Origin: Neelides folsomi
Taxonomy: Eukaryota > Arthropoda > Collembola > Neelipleona > Neelidae
Assembly: GCA_034687125.1 (NCBI GenBank)
Contig: JAQGBZ010000311.1
Coordinates: forward strand, 1-64,000
Reading direction: 5' to 3'
DNA length: 64,000 nucleotides
Both the position numbers and the translations under genes were made by a program. The notes under the pieces were generated by a model. That model worked only from the letters and a program-made list of their open reading frames with translations. It had not been told where the DNA came from and searched no databases. This document shows, piece after piece, positions 62,601 through 64,000 of this stretch (the stretch's first letter is position 1; each line of letters starts with the position of its first letter).

Positions 62601-64000
62601 GCTCGACATTTCAATAAGGGACTTCCTCTCCTTATTTCCCTTATGGTCTTTTCATTATGATCTCATTCAGATCTCGTTTTTGTGTGTGTGTAGTTTTAGT
62701 AGTATACCATTTAATACATTTTACTCATTTATTAAATATCATGGCTAGTTTGAGATTCTTCCGTCTCTCACGATCTTTATCAGGTTGAGAAACCACGCGG
62801 AGAATGAACAAAAAGAGAGCCTATTGGTTCTCATCATATTTTATTATTTATTACTTTGAAGTCTTATGACTTGTTCTGAGAGATTCCTTGATTCTTTTCA
62901 TCCAAACTTCGACTCATTTGTTCAGGGGTCGTAAGTTTGGAAAATTTAAAGGATTTCATATAAAAGACCGCAAATGCTCCCAATGTTCTTGAAACCCTTG
63001 CAAAATAAACTCTCATCATCACAATTACTCATCCAAATATCTTTCAAACTCCAATTCTTTCAAAAACTAATCAATAGTTAAACAGTTTCACAATTGACAA
63101 ACATTAAATCATCATTTACGCAACACGCAAAAATAATCTTTTTCCATTTAAATTCACAAACGCTATTCAATATAAGATATATTTTCCCAATTATTCAAAT
63201 GTAAGTTTTAATATTTCATAGTTGGGAATTTTGCAATATCCTTATACAATTACAGGCTTAAATAAGAAAACTTAAAGGTATTTATTAAGGTACTTTTCAA
63301 TTCATTATTTAATTAATTGAAGGTCGAATCAGGCACAGATGATGTTTAATTTGGTGCGGGGACCAGCCACCGATTAGAATACGTTAATATAAATACAGCT
63401 TTGATGTAAACAATCTTTCTAGGGGTCTTGATTAATATACGATTTTTCATCTATTATATACATTGCAATTTGCATTTACATAAGTGGTTATTAATACAAA
63501 GTTATTAAGATGTGGAATCATAGAATGCATGTATCACGTAGATGCGTGCAATTGCAAACTTGCATGCTTAAAATATACCACCAATGTCATTCATTTCATT
63601 TCACATTTGTTTACATGTCAAAATGACATTTGACATCGTTTCTTTCCTTTACTCATTTACAAACACAAATGGCCGAAAAATAAAAATAGGTTTTCTTTAA
63701 TAAAAAACATTTTCTTCATACTTATTAGTTCCATCAATCCTTATTTCTTACTAACGCATATCTCTATTAATTCACACAATTAATATATAGTAGTATGCTT
63801 ATTGATATAATGAACAGATACACAATAAGTATTCAAATAAATACAATACTTACCTACATACTTTGATACCAACTTATGATAATTATGTATAATTATTGTA
63901 TCGTAATTCAAAGCATGTAAATTCGAGCACCTTTGGATTCGACTACTAAAAGCACCAACTGTTTACATTTAACATACATTGGGAAGCAGCTACCCTGTAG
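59617..64000. other. Intergenic DNA to the window end
   Basis: AT-rich, with no frame carrying recognisable content. An ATTAAA at 59754-59759 may be the 3' end signal of the preceding gene. GC-intermediate patches near 59800-60060 and 60720-60960 and a short GT run near 62680 are the only departures from the background. Confidence 0.5.

Overview
This is an AT-rich eukaryotic window with intron-containing genes that have short GT-AG introns. Gene content points to an arthropod: a vesicular acetylcholine transporter next to choline acetyltransferase, an insect-type seven-transmembrane chemoreceptor, a DM9-repeat protein, an astacin relative and a secreted CRAL-TRIO protein. A springtail (Collembola) or close relative is my best guess, mainly from the signal-peptide CRAL-TRIO protein and the chemoreceptor style. 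This is inference, because no search was run. I assembled all multi-exon models by hand from reading frame, splice phase and splice-site consensus. The phases close exactly in every model scored 0.7 or higher. || Layout. 1-4.4 kb is a cluster of small, mostly secreted or membrane genes: a cysteine-rich EB/EGF-like 3' exon (+), a 121-aa single-pass membrane protein with a PPxY motif (-), a DM9-repeat protein (-), a 484-bp inverted-repeat element, and a single-exon astacin relative that has lost every zinc ligand (-). 6.4-8.8 kb is a seven-exon secreted CRAL-TRIO protein behind a good TATA box (+). 9.8-11.4 kb is a three-exon chemoreceptor (+). 11.7-12.4 kb is a 104-aa secreted protein with an internal cysteine-pair duplication and its own TATA box (+). 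13.5-17.7 kb is a divergent housekeeping pair, RNF25 (-) and bystin (+). || 18.9-31.1 kb is the cholinergic gene locus on the minus strand. ChAT lies at 18859-22638 with its 5' end incomplete, and an intronless VAChT lies upstream at 29477-31105, the conserved animal arrangement in which VAChT sits within or beside the 5' part of the ChAT unit. ChAT makes acetylcholine in the cytosol and VAChT loads it into synaptic vesicles, so co-expression from one locus makes sense. About 23 kb of apparently gene-free DNA follows (31.1-54.2 kb), holding a GC- and CpG-rich block near 40.1-40.5 kb and a long GA microsatellite. || 54.2-59.6 kb is a five-exon gene for an 812-aa secreted low-complexity protein with KDYS tetrapeptide repeats and histidine clusters (+), which I could not assign to a known family. 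No gene is supported from 59.6 kb to the end. No rRNA, tRNA, CRISPR array or bacterial-type element was recognised.
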